DNA from: Candidatus Fermentithermobacillus carboniphilus
GTDB lineage: Bacteria > Bacillota > Sulfobacillia > Fermentithermobacillales > Fermentithermobacillaceae
NCBI GenBank assembly: GCA_018208355.1
Contig: CP062796.1
Location: 1,830,494-1,894,493, forward strand
Length of the DNA stretch: 64,000 bases
Direction of reading: 5' to 3'
Below, piece by piece: positions 42,541 through 51,496 of this stretch. The notes beneath the pieces were generated by a model, which did no database searches, was not told the DNA's origin, and was given only the letters and a program-made list of their open reading frames with translations. A program made the position numbers and the translations under genes. Positions within the stretch are counted from its first letter, which is position 1. Every line of letters starts with the position of its first letter.

Positions 42541-44301
42541 ATGCCTGTGAACGCCAAGCTTACCGGAATCGGCGCGGCTCCGGGTGTGTCCGTGGGGAAA
42601 GCGGTCCTGGTCCGTACGTTTGATCTGGATAGCGTGGAAGCGCTTCGGAAGACGATATCGAAAGAAGACTCGGAGCGCGAGATCAAGCGGTATAAAGATG
42701 CAGTTAAGGTTGCTTTGGATGAACTGGAAAGTTTAGAAAAAGACGTGAAGGGGCGGCTCGGTGAAGATAAGGCCGCCATTTTTACAGCGCAGCGATTGAT
42801 GCTCGAAGATCCCACCCTCGAATACACGATTGAAACGAAGATTTCAGAAAACCTCTTTACCGCCGAAAGAGCTTGCCTTGAGGCTTGTGAAGAGCAGGCC
42901 AAGATGCTCGAGAGCATGGATGACCCGTATTTCGCGGCTCGAGCTGTGGATATGCGCGACATTGGAAAGCGACTGGTAAGGTGTCTTTTGGGGATACAGG
43001 ACCGCGGTTCTTTGAAATCCATCCCGGAAGGCTCCGTTGTCGTCGCTTACGACCTGGCTCCTTCGGACACGGCTTGCCTGGAGATAGATAAGGTCGTGGG
43101 GATTGTGCTGGACAGGGGCGGAAGAACCTCACATACCGCCATCTTAGCCAGGTCTCTAGGGATTCCCGCCGTCGTCGGGACTCAAAACGCCACTCAGTTG
43201 GTATCACAGGGCGATATCCTGACCCTCGATGGAGACAAAGGCGAGGTTGGTATCAATCCGGACGAGGCTGTCCTTTCGGCTTTCACAGCGAGGGTTCAGA
43301 AGTTCATCGACGAAAAGAAGCGGTTAAGTCTCCTCAAAGATCTCCCTGCGATGACCAAGGACGGTAAGCGTGTGGAACTGGCTGCCAATATAGGGAATGT
43401 GTCAGACGTCCCCATGGTGCTGAATGCCGGAGCCGACGGGGTCGGGCTTTTCCGCACCGAATTCCTGTTCCTCGATCGGACGTCGGTTCCCACCGAGGAA
43501 GAGCAGTTTGAAGCTTATAAGGAAGTCCTTTCTAAACTTTCACCGAGGCCCATCGTCGTGAGGACTCTGGACATCGGCGGAGATAAGGAAATCCCCTACC
43601 TTGGACTTCCGAAAGAGGAAAACCCGTTTTTGGGACTCCGGGCTATCCGCCTCTGCCTGAAGGAGAGAGAACTCTTTAGGACCCAACTCAGGGCACTTCT
43701 CAGGGCCGCTTCCTACGGTAATCTCAAGATCATGTTCCCGATGATAAGCAATCTCAATGAATTGAGAGAAGCCAAGAAAGAGGTCCTCAAGGTCAAAGAA
43801 GAGCTGGAATCTCAAGGAACAAAGGTGCCCGACTTCGAGGTAGGCATAATGGTAGAGATCCCCTCTGCGGCCATCGATGCAGATATACTGGCGCGTGAGT
43901 GTGATTTCTTCAGTATTGGTACCAACGATCTAGTCCAGTACACCATCGCGGTTGACAGGGGTAACCCTGAGGTGGCGTATCTCTCTGACCCGTTCCACCC
44001 TGCGGTGCTGCGGCTGATAGCACGCACAATTGAAGAAGGGCATAAGCACGGCATCTGGGTCGGCATGTGCGGTGAAATGGCCGGAATGCCAATGGCCGCG
44101 CCTCTTTTAGTCGGGATGGGGATCGATGAGTTGAGCATGGCTCCGGGTATGGTCCTCAAGATTAAAGATCTCCTGAGGAAGCTGGACTACGAGACTTGTA
44201 AGGGAATATGGGATAAGGTCAGGGAAATGAGCACTCGCGAGGAGATCAAAGGGTATCTCCAGTCCGTCCTTGAGGAACTGGGGTTTGCCGAAGCATCTTA
44301 G
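42541..44301 (+). CDS. ptsI: PTS Enzyme I (phosphoenolpyruvate-protein phosphotransferase)
   Basis: A 586-residue enzyme that transfers phosphate from PEP to HPr. The phospho-histidine is His198 in GGRTSHTAILARSLGIP. The PEP-binding barrel has DGVGLFRTEFLF, GTNDLVQYTIAVDRGN and the catalytic Cys in GMCGEMAG near 512. Length is normal. It directly follows ptsH and precedes the LevR-type activator by 21 bases. Confidence 0.96.
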   Translation: MPVNAKLTGIGAAPGVSVGKAVLVRTFDLDSVEALRKTISKEDSEREIKRYKDAVKVALDELESLEKDVKGRLGEDKAAIFTAQRLMLEDPTLEYTIETKISENLFTAERACLEACEEQAKMLESMDDPYFAARAVDMRDIGKRLVRCLLGIQDRGSLKSIPEGSVVVAYDLAPSDTACLEIDKVVGIVLDRGGRTSHTAILARSLGIPAVVGTQNATQLVSQGDILTLDGDKGEVGINPDEAVLSAFTARVQKFIDEKKRLSLLKDLPAMTKDGKRVELAANIGNVSDVPMVLNAGADGVGLFRTEFLFLDRTSVPTEEEQFEAYKEVLSKLSPRPIVVRTLDIGGDKEIPYLGLPKEENPFLGLRAIRLCLKERELFRTQLRALLRAASYGNLKIMFPMISNLNELREAKKEVLKVKEELESQGTKVPDFEVGIMVEIPSAAIDADILARECDFFSIGTNDLVQYTIAVDRGNPEVAYLSDPFHPAVLRLIARTIEEGHKHGIWVGMCGEMAGMPMAAPLLVGMGIDELSMAPGMVLKIKDLLRKLDYETCKGIWDKVREMSTREEIKGYLQSVLEELGFAEAS

Positions 44302-44322
44302 GTCTTTTGAGGGTGAAACGGG

Positions 44323-47300
44323 ATGACGAGACTGGATAGGGTCCGAGCGTATGTCGAAGAACAGTGCAAAGAGCTACTGGAACGCGGCCAGGAGCCGGGT
44401 GTTGACGCCCGGACGGTAGCCGAGGCGCTGCGCATTTGCAGGACCGATGCTTCTACTGAGCTCAACAAGCTATGGCGGCAGGGAATCCTGGAGAAAGTGG
44501 GAAAGAAGCCGGTCAGGTACATGCCGGCTGAAGTGTTCCACAAGTTCTTCGTGACTTCCGGGCAGAAAAGCCCGGCCCCGAGCCTTTTGCCTGCAGGAGT
44601 CAGGGCTTTTAGCCGGAAAGGAGAGGAAAAGACGATTCCGAAGCCGGAAACCGCCACGGGATCTCAGGGAACACCCTCCTCAGGCGATTCGGCTTTTGAC
44701 GGCATAATAGGCAGCAATGGGAGTTTGAAAGCCCAGATCCAGCTGGCGAAGGCGGCAGTCTCCTATCCCCCTTATGGACTCCACACCCTCATAATCGGAG
44801 AGACTGGTGTCGGTAAAAGTCTTCTGGCCGAAGCGATGTGGCGGTACGGTGTGGAGTCCGGAGTTTTCCGTTCATCAGACAAAAAGACAGAGGCGCCTTT
44901 CGTGATATTCAGCTGCGCTGATTACGCCGAGAACCCGCAGCTTCTGGTTTCTCAGCTTTTCGGCCATGTGAAGGGAGCTTTTACCGGGGCCAACGAGGAT
45001 AAAGACGGCCTGGTGGACCGGGCTCAAGGGGGGATCCTGTTCCTGGACGAGATCCACCGGTTGCCTCCTTCGGGCCAGGAATTGTTGTTCACCCTCATCG
45101 ATAAGGGGATATACAGGCGGCTGGGAGATACCAGAGAAAGAACCGCCAACCTGATGATCATCGGCGCCACTAGCGAGGATCCCCAGAGCGCGCTTCTGAC
45201 CACGTTCAGGAGGAGGATACCGGTCCAGATAGAGCTCCCAAAGCTCAAGGATAGGCCTTTACATGAACGGCTATCTCTGATTATCCACTTTATATCCCAG
45301 GAATCCAACCGTCTCGGCCTGCCAGTATCTTTCTCGGGCCGGGCCTTGAAATTATTCATGGCTTACGATTGTCCCGGAAATATCGGGGACCTCAGGAACG
45401 ACCTCCAGCTTTGTTGCGCCAAGAGTTACCTGTCCTATCTCGCATCGCAGGGCTCTTTCAGCGGCGGCCAGGAAGGAAGCAGCGGCGAAGCGGTTTCAAC
45501 CGGGCCGGCCGGTCCCGCCAGGCACCAGATCCTCTTCGTGGACATCGATGCTGTGCCCCAGAAAGTATATTCGGCGGCCCAGGATATCGACCTCTCGGAT
45601 GACCCGTATATAAGTCAGGTCCTGTCCGAAGGGATCGTGGTCTACCCCGGGCAGAAGCCAGCTTTCAGGGCCATCGTCGACGACTACCAGCTCCCGGTCG
45701 ACCTGTACGAGTTTGTTGAGAGACGGCTCCGGACCTACAAGGCCGCCAACCTATCCCAGCACGAGGTTGAAACCCGTGTAGGAGAAGATCTGGAGAAATA
45801 CTTCTACGCGACTGTCTGGGCACTGCACGGAGACCAGCCGGAAAACGTGCGCTCGGGGATAATAGCCCCGAACATCTGGAACTTGGCGGTGTCGATCCTG
45901 GATACGGCGTCAACGCGCCTTGGTCGAAATTACAGCCGCACTATCCTGGCTGCGCTTGCCTTGCACCTACAGCAGTTTCTGCAGCGAACGAAAGCAGGCC
46001 AGATAATCTACAATCCGCGTCTCAAATACATCCAAGCGGAACATTCTACTGAGTTCCAGATCGCTAAAGACCTCGTGCCAAAGATTTCCTACACGCTGGG
46101 AGTCAGCGTGCCTGAGGACGAGACCGGGTTCTTAGCGATGTTCCTGGCCCAACCCGTCGGGAAGGAAAAAAAGTCGCGGGTCGGGCTCGTGGTGGCGGCT
46201 CACGGGAGGACCACCGCCAGCAGTATGGCCGACGTAGCCAACACCCTCCTCGGGACCAACCATATACGGGCAGTGGACGCCCCTCTTACCAAGAGCCTGC
46301 CTGAGATGTTTGAAGACCTGGCCCGTGTCGTGTCCGAGAGTGATCAGGGTAAAGGCGTTCTGATCCTGGCCGATATGGGGTCCTTCCTCGAGATGGAAGA
46401 AGACATATATAACCGTACGGGGATCAGGTGCAAGATCATACCTAACGTTACGACAGTTTTGGTCCTCGAGGCCGGGAAAGTCGTCATGACCAGCGACGGT
46501 ACATTAGAGCAGGTCGCCGCAGAAGTAATGAGAGATCACAAGAACCTCCTTGAATCCTTTTATGTGCCCGAAAGCGATTCAAAAAACGGCACTACAGATC
46601 GTGGACAGCGCAATAAAGTGTCGCGTCCAGGCATGGGAGGAGAGAGCGACTACTCGCAAGATACCCGTAACGCGGGGAGCAGGGGTGCCATAATCACGGT
46701 TTGCCCTACCGGCGCCGGGACGGCGAGGAAAATAAGGGAAATACTGCTGAAAAATCTACCGATATCGAGGACCATGGACATTATCCCGGTGAGTATCCTT
46801 GACCATGTGAGCGAAATCGCGGATAGTCTGGGCAAAAGACTTCATCTAGTAGTGGGGAGCGTCGATCCCGGAATCAGTGGAGTCCCGTTCGTCCCTGTAG
46901 ATGAAGTGCTCAGGGAGGACGGCCTCAAGAAAATCGATGTGCTTCTCAAGGGCTGGAATGCTCCCGGAAAGATGCCGAACCTTCCTGAGAAGGGCGCGTC
47001 TCGCCAGGAAGCGCTGGACCTCCTCAGGGCTCAGATGAACAAGTTTGTGTCCAGTCTTCCAGCTTCGGAAGTTATCAAAGAGTGCGATCGTATTCTGGAC
47101 GGGCTCGAGAAAGGTCTATACAAGAAAGAACTGCCGGTAGATGTGGTCGTGAGGATCTATCTTCATGGGGCCTGCATGTTCGACAGGCTTGCCACAGGAC
47201 AGCCTCTCGTCATGCCGAAGCTTGCAGCCGATGCGAAACAGGAGAAAAGCCCTGAGTTTGAGTTTCTCAAGCATTTATTGAGCGACTGTGCTTCTGCCTT

Positions 47301-47370
47301 TGGCCTCACCGTCCCGGAGGGAGAAGTGTTTTACTTTCTGGTTACACTCCCGCAGGCAGATGAAGTGTAG
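44323..47370 (+). CDS. LevR-type sigma-54-dependent PTS activator
   Basis: A 1,015-residue regulator. Domains in order: N-terminal winged helix (about 1-75); AAA+ domain with Walker A GETGVGKS (159-166), the sigma-54 contact loop GAFTGA (218-223) and Walker B GGILFLDEIH; a PRD (about 430-600) with histidines in ALHLQQF and AEHSTEF; an EIIA-Man-like domain with His627 in VVAAHGRTTASSM; an EIIB-like segment (VCPTGAGTARKIREI); and a C-terminal PRD with His in IYLHGACMFDRL. PTS phosphorylation of these histidines sets activity. Its target is the -24/-12 promoter at 47558. Confidence 0.93.
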   Translation: MTRLDRVRAYVEEQCKELLERGQEPGVDARTVAEALRICRTDASTELNKLWRQGILEKVGKKPVRYMPAEVFHKFFVTSGQKSPAPSLLPAGVRAFSRKGEEKTIPKPETATGSQGTPSSGDSAFDGIIGSNGSLKAQIQLAKAAVSYPPYGLHTLIIGETGVGKSLLAEAMWRYGVESGVFRSSDKKTEAPFVIFSCADYAENPQLLVSQLFGHVKGAFTGANEDKDGLVDRAQGGILFLDEIHRLPPSGQELLFTLIDKGIYRRLGDTRERTANLMIIGATSEDPQSALLTTFRRRIPVQIELPKLKDRPLHERLSLIIHFISQESNRLGLPVSFSGRALKLFMAYDCPGNIGDLRNDLQLCCAKSYLSYLASQGSFSGGQEGSSGEAVSTGPAGPARHQILFVDIDAVPQKVYSAAQDIDLSDDPYISQVLSEGIVVYPGQKPAFRAIVDDYQLPVDLYEFVERRLRTYKAANLSQHEVETRVGEDLEKYFYATVWALHGDQPENVRSGIIAPNIWNLAVSILDTASTRLGRNYSRTILAALALHLQQFLQRTKAGQIIYNPRLKYIQAEHSTEFQIAKDLVPKISYTLGVSVPEDETGFLAMFLAQPVGKEKKSRVGLVVAAHGRTTASSMADVANTLLGTNHIRAVDAPLTKSLPEMFEDLARVVSESDQGKGVLILADMGSFLEMEEDIYNRTGIRCKIIPNVTTVLVLEAGKVVMTSDGTLEQVAAEVMRDHKNLLESFYVPESDSKNGTTDRGQRNKVSRPGMGGESDYSQDTRNAGSRGAIITVCPTGAGTARKIREILLKNLPISRTMDIIPVSILDHVSEIADSLGKRLHLVVGSVDPGISGVPFVPVDEVLREDGLKKIDVLLKGWNAPGKMPNLPEKGASRQEALDLLRAQMNKFVSSLPASEVIKECDRILDGLEKGLYKKELPVDVVVRIYLHGACMFDRLATGQPLVMPKLAADAKQEKSPEFEFLKHLLSDCASAFGLTVPEGEVFYFLVTLPQADEV

Positions 47371-47482
47371 CACCAGGGTATGGTGCATATCGCCTGTTTG
47401 CGTTCCTCCCGAAGGGATAGTTTTTGGGTTTAATCCCCGACCTCTGTAATGACAAGACAAAGGACCAAGAAAACGCCGCGGT

Positions 47483-47509
47483 TTGCCCGCCAAAGCATGC
47501 CCGGGGCAA
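47483..47509 (+). promoter_or_regulatory. Candidate upstream activator site for the LevR-type regulator
   Basis: TTGCCC (47483-47488) and GGGCAA (47504-47509) form an inverted repeat with a 15-base spacer, about 50 to 75 bases upstream of the -24 element. Position and symmetry fit an enhancer for a sigma-54 activator; the binding sequence of this protein is unknown, so this is a guess from layout. Confidence 0.3.
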
Positions 47510-47557
47510 CGGAGGAGTGGGTGTTTGTTTGCTTAAGATTTGCCTTGCTACACATAA

Positions 47558-47573
47558 TGGCACGCCAATTGCT
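47558..47573 (+). promoter_or_regulatory. Sigma-54 (-24/-12) promoter of the PTS operon
   Basis: TGGCACGCCAATTGCT matches the sigma-54 consensus TGGCAC-N5-TTGCW at every defined position, with the required 10-base spacing between the GG and GC pairs. It lies about 55 bases upstream of the IIA start and directly downstream of a LevR-type activator gene carrying GAFTGA. Taken together this strongly indicates activation of the IIA-IIB-IIC-IID genes by that regulator with RpoN. Confidence 0.88.
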
Positions 47574-47626
47574 AGTGTGCTCTTATGCTGGGAATTAATC
47601 GGTGTTGTCGGAGGGGGCTCATGTGA

Positions 47627-48067
47627 ATGACGATGGATTCCACGAAGATTCAGGATGAGACGGAGGTGCCAGGAATAGTCATCCTGACTCACGGAAGAGT
47701 AGGTGAGGAACTTATCAGGAGTGCCGAGATGATCATCGGCAAAATGGAGAAAGTCATCGCGGTGTCGTTGGGAGCCGGAGAAGACCCCGGTGACTACCGG
47801 GAGAGGGTGTCGAACGTGCTAGCCAAAATGCCCCGAGGTTCAATCGTGATGACTGACCTTTTTGGCGGCACTCCGTCCAACACCGCGGCCGTCTTGTCCA
47901 AAGACTACTCGGTTTCCGTAATTTCCGGCCTGAACCTGCCCATGTTGATTGAAGCGGTCAACCTCCGCCAGACACTGTCAGGCGAAGAATTGGCGAAAGC
48001 TGTCGAGGCAGCGGGCAGGGACGGCGTTAAGAATATTCTAGAAATTCTGAGACAGCAAACTGACTAA
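47627..48067 (+). CDS. PTS mannose-family IIA component
   Basis: A 146-residue cytoplasmic phosphotransfer protein of the mannose-fructose-sorbose class. The phospho-His is His22 in VILTHGRVGEEL; MTDLFGGTPSNTAA is the conserved second motif. The N terminus has about 13 extra residues. ATG 47627 follows GGAGGGGG. First gene behind the sigma-54 promoter. It relays phosphate from HPr to the IIB component and possibly to the activator. Confidence 0.93.
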   Translation: MTMDSTKIQDETEVPGIVILTHGRVGEELIRSAEMIIGKMEKVIAVSLGAGEDPGDYRERVSNVLAKMPRGSIVMTDLFGGTPSNTAAVLSKDYSVSVISGLNLPMLIEAVNLRQTLSGEELAKAVEAAGRDGVKNILEILRQQTD

Positions 48068-48106
48068 GTCTAACGGCCTTTAGACTCAGAAACTGGAGGG
48101 ATAAGA

Positions 48107-48598
48107 GTGGCAGATGTGGCTCTGGTAAGGATCGATAGCCGACTGATTCATGGGCAGGTTGCGACAAAGTGGCTCAAACAGGTTCAGGCAAACCGCATCG
48201 TAGTGATCGACAATTCCCTGGCAAAAGATCCCTTCATGAAAAAGGTTTACACGATGGCGGCTCCCCCAGGGACTGCAGTTGAGATCCTGGATGTAGCAAC
48301 GGCAGTTTCGTCGTGGAAGAGGGAACATCTTGGTGCTGGGAAACTGATTGTCCTCTTTAAGGATGTCGCTACAGCGGCTTCCGCCTGGAAAGAAGGTTTC
48401 AAGTTTTCTGCTTTGCAGGTCGGCGGTCTTGGGGGTGCTCCAGGGCGGAAAACGGTATATCAAAACATCACCTTGAGCGCCGAAGATGTCAAGCAGTTGG
48501 ATGAGATGGCGAAAGGAGGTGTATCCATAACCTTCCAGACTATACCTGAAGACAAGCCGGCTACCTTTGAAAGCGTCATTGAGAAAGTGCAGTTTTAG
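48107..48598 (+). CDS. PTS mannose-family IIB component
   Basis: A 163-residue IIB protein; His15 in RIDSRLIHGQVAT is the phosphorylated residue that hands phosphate to the incoming sugar. The remaining sequence (KPATFESVI near the end) has family-typical length. GTG start behind CTGGAGGGATAAGA. The sugar specificity (mannose, fructose, sorbose, galactosamine or a polyol) cannot be read from the sequence. Confidence 0.93.
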   Translation: MADVALVRIDSRLIHGQVATKWLKQVQANRIVVIDNSLAKDPFMKKVYTMAAPPGTAVEILDVATAVSSWKREHLGAGKLIVLFKDVATAASAWKEGFKFSALQVGGLGGAPGRKTVYQNITLSAEDVKQLDEMAKGGVSITFQTIPEDKPATFESVIEKVQF

Positions 48599-48624
48599 AG
48601 CACTAGAGTAAAGGGGATGAGCGC

Positions 48625-49368
48625 ATGAGTAAATTGATGCAGGCGCTACTGATCGGTCTGCTCTACTGGTTTACGCAGGTCAAGTGGGGTTATACCTTCC
48701 AAAATATCTTCAGGCAACCGTTAACTGTAAGCTGGTTCATCGGTATGGTCATGGGAAATGTGCCTCAGGCCATTATCATCGGCGCCAACCTTCAGCTTGT
48801 TTATATGGGAATGATCGCTCCTGGTGCCAATATTCCTGCTGATGAAGCGCTGGCCGCGTGTATAGCTATCCCCATAGCTCTCTCCACGAGTATGACCCCT
48901 GAAATGGCGGTGGCCTTTGCAGTTCCGTTCGGTATCCTCGGGGTTTTCCTGGATCAGATCCGGCGGACGGTGAACGCTACCTGGGTGCACATGGCAGACC
49001 GCTATGCGGAAGATTGCAATATTAAAGGGATCTATCGGGCTGCGTGGCTCTGGCCTGCACTTTACCAGATCCCGCTCCGTGTAATTCCGGTGGGACTTGC
49101 CACTTACTATGGAGCTGATGCCGTGACAGCTTTCATCGATTCACTTCCCAAGTGGTTGTTGCATGGGTTCGAAGTTACGGGTGGAATGCTTCCTGCGCTG
49201 GGTTTTGCCATCACAATGATGGTCATCGGAAAGAAAAGTCTTTTGCCCTACTTCATAGCCGGATTCTTCCTTATTCAGTATGCAAAGGTTCCCATCATGG
49301 CGGCGGCCATATTCGGGACGGTTCTGGCATTCCTGCACGTGCAGTTCACTCAGGTCAGGACTCAATAG
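48625..49368 (+). CDS. PTS mannose-family IIC permease
   Basis: A 247-residue membrane component with about six to seven hydrophobic segments; GMVMGNVPQAIIIGANLQLVYMG is typical of the family IIC core. With IID it forms the transport channel. ATG after AAAGGGGATGAGCGC. It fits between IIB and IID in the standard operon order. Confidence 0.92.
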   Translation: MSKLMQALLIGLLYWFTQVKWGYTFQNIFRQPLTVSWFIGMVMGNVPQAIIIGANLQLVYMGMIAPGANIPADEALAACIAIPIALSTSMTPEMAVAFAVPFGILGVFLDQIRRTVNATWVHMADRYAEDCNIKGIYRAAWLWPALYQIPLRVIPVGLATYYGADAVTAFIDSLPKWLLHGFEVTGGMLPALGFAITMMVIGKKSLLPYFIAGFFLIQYAKVPIMAAAIFGTVLAFLHVQFTQVRTQ

Positions 49369-49387
49369 GGAGGTGCAATGACGAATC

Positions 49388-50230
49388 ATGTCCACTAATG
49401 TTGACGCTAAGCCCGATCTCAAGCCTGAACCATTGACAAAGAGAGATATCACGAAGTCATGGCTTCTGTGGTACTTCTTTGCGGAGATCTCCAATTCGTT
49501 TGAGCGTCTTCAGACACTTGCCTTCTGCGCGAGTATGATCCCGATCTTGAAGAAGCTTTACAAAACAAAGGAATCACTCAGCGCAGCGCTTAAGAGGCAT
49601 CTTGTATTCTTCAACACACAGGGCACATGGGGGACCATCATTCACGGGATCACCATCGCTATGGAAGAGGAGAAGGCCAGAGGCGCCGACATTCCGGATG
49701 AAGCTATTACAGGCATCAAGACTGGTTTGATGGGGCCTTTTGCCGGGATCGGAGATACCATCGACTGGGCGACCCTGAGGCCGATAGTGGTTTCCCTGTT
49801 CCTGCCTTTTGCCATGCAGGGCAGCGTTTTTGGGGTAGTGGCGCCTCTTGTCGTGTTCACAGCTATCACCATGGCTGAAGGGTACTTCTTCTGGCACATG
49901 GGATACAGGTTGGGCCGGGAGTCAGTTATGGCCATTCTCGAGGGTGGCTGGATCCAGCAGCTCATCACGGGCGCAGGCGTGCTTGGCATGTTTATGATGG
50001 GGGCTCTATCCGGACAGTTCGTGAAGGTATCGACTCCCATTAAGTTTGCTGTAGGTGGTAAGACTTACGCTTTGCAGCAGATCCTCAACTCAATCGTACC
50101 GGGGCTCCTGCCTCTCGTCGTGGTCTTCGCGGTATACCTCTTCCTCCTGAAGAAAGGGGCTCAGTACAAGAAGGTTCTTTTTGCGATGCTGGCAGTCTCG
50201 CTGATCGCCGCGGTACTTGGCATCTTGTAA
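49388..50230 (+). CDS. PTS mannose-family IID permease
   Basis: A 280-residue membrane component. Family markers are LTKRDITKSWLLWYFFAEISNSFERLQTL near the N terminus, FFNTQGTWGTIIHGITIAMEEE and GLMGPFAGIGDTIDW. ATG 49388 is 19 bases after IIC. It completes the four-component mannose-type permease. A spacer of about 145 bases follows, with no strong terminator. Confidence 0.93.
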   Translation: MSTNVDAKPDLKPEPLTKRDITKSWLLWYFFAEISNSFERLQTLAFCASMIPILKKLYKTKESLSAALKRHLVFFNTQGTWGTIIHGITIAMEEEKARGADIPDEAITGIKTGLMGPFAGIGDTIDWATLRPIVVSLFLPFAMQGSVFGVVAPLVVFTAITMAEGYFFWHMGYRLGRESVMAILEGGWIQQLITGAGVLGMFMMGALSGQFVKVSTPIKFAVGGKTYALQQILNSIVPGLLPLVVVFAVYLFLLKKGAQYKKVLFAMLAVSLIAAVLGIL

Positions 50231-50375
50231 TCGACATGATGTGAGCCATGCCCCCCGGTGTTTTCGGAAAATCCCCCCTGCGGACCGGAAACCCGGGGGC
50301 ATGGGTATGCGGTGTGAGGGCATCGGAAGATACGGAAGATAGGTTAACGGAGAAGTGGGTTCAAGGAGGATGCGT

Positions 50376-51437
50376 ATGTCAGAGAAGATGAAAGTGGCCG
50401 TTATGGAAGACGTCCGCAAGATGGCCGTCTGGGAGATGGACGTGCCAGAAGTGGGGCCGGGAATGGTTCTGGCCAAGATTTACAGGTGTAACATCTGCAC
50501 GACTGACTGGCAAACCTGGGCGGGTCTACGTGCCAGCCAGGGGAGAAAGTTCCCGTGGGCTCCAGGCCACGAAATGTCCGGCGAAATCGTGGCGGTTGGA
50601 GAGGGCGTTAGACAGGACCTTAAACCTGGAATGCGCGTTGGTTTCGGGTCACAAGGGTCACGCGGCTGTGGGCAGTGCATCTTCTGCCGCAAAGGTCATC
50701 CCAGCCGTTGCATTAACAAGCCGAAAGAGCTCGAGCGTTCCGGGGTGACCGGGTCTTTTGGCATGGCCCAGTACTTCCTGGTAGAGGCGACCCGGGTGTA
50801 CAGGCTTGCCGATGACCTGCCGTTTGAGCAGGGTGGTTACCTCGAGCCGGTAGCTACCGTCGTCCACGGGATGAAGCGCCTGAGGGTGCAACCTGGAGAC
50901 GATGTCGTTGTCATAGGAGCTGGCAACCTTGGGCTTGTAAACGCCCAGGTGGCGCGGGTTTATGGCGGGCGAGTTATGGTGAGCGAGATCAGCGACGAAC
51001 GGTGCGGGATCGCTAAGTCTCTGGGCTTTGAGGTGGTTAACCCTGCAACGGAGGATCTCAAGAAACGAGTCCTAGATTTTACTGGAGGCAAGGGGGCGGA
51101 TGCCGTAATACTGGCGGTGGGATCTACCAAGGCGAACCAACAGGCCCTGGAGATCCTGGCACCAATGGCCCGGGTGCTATTGTTTGCAGCCGGTTATCCA
51201 GCACCTGAATTGCCGATAGATCCGAATACGGTACACTACAGAGAGTGGGAGTTCATAGGTACCTTCAGCGCTGATCCGGCGGATTTCGAGGTTGCCGCGA
51301 AACTGCTAAGTGAACGTCAGGTCCGTGTGGAGAAGATGATCTCTTACACCGTTCCCATAGATGATGTGCAGCGAGCCTTTGAGCTGGCCGCTACGCCAGG
51401 CAACTACCGCGTATCTCTCAGCATGTGGGATCAGTAG
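50376..51437 (+). CDS. Zinc-dependent medium-chain dehydrogenase (sorbitol/threonine-dehydrogenase-like)
   Basis: A 353-residue MDR enzyme. Catalytic zinc ligands are Cys in CNICTTDW, the GHE motif (His-Glu) and Glu in YLEPVA. The structural zinc site has four Cys in GCGQCIFCRKGHPSRC. The nucleotide fold has VVVIGAGNLGLVNAQVA. ATG 50376 follows CAAGGAGG. In this operon it probably oxidises the polyol phosphate made by the PTS to a ketose phosphate, or an aldose-derived intermediate; this is inferred from context by analogy with GatD-type enzymes. Confidence 0.88.
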   Translation: MSEKMKVAVMEDVRKMAVWEMDVPEVGPGMVLAKIYRCNICTTDWQTWAGLRASQGRKFPWAPGHEMSGEIVAVGEGVRQDLKPGMRVGFGSQGSRGCGQCIFCRKGHPSRCINKPKELERSGVTGSFGMAQYFLVEATRVYRLADDLPFEQGGYLEPVATVVHGMKRLRVQPGDDVVVIGAGNLGLVNAQVARVYGGRVMVSEISDERCGIAKSLGFEVVNPATEDLKKRVLDFTGGKGADAVILAVGSTKANQQALEILAPMARVLLFAAGYPAPELPIDPNTVHYREWEFIGTFSADPADFEVAAKLLSERQVRVEKMISYTVPIDDVQRAFELAATPGNYRVSLSMWDQ

Positions 51438-51496
51438 GGACAAGGTACAGAGGCTCAGCACATGTGCGAGTTTCTATACGAGAGGGGCATGTAGGC

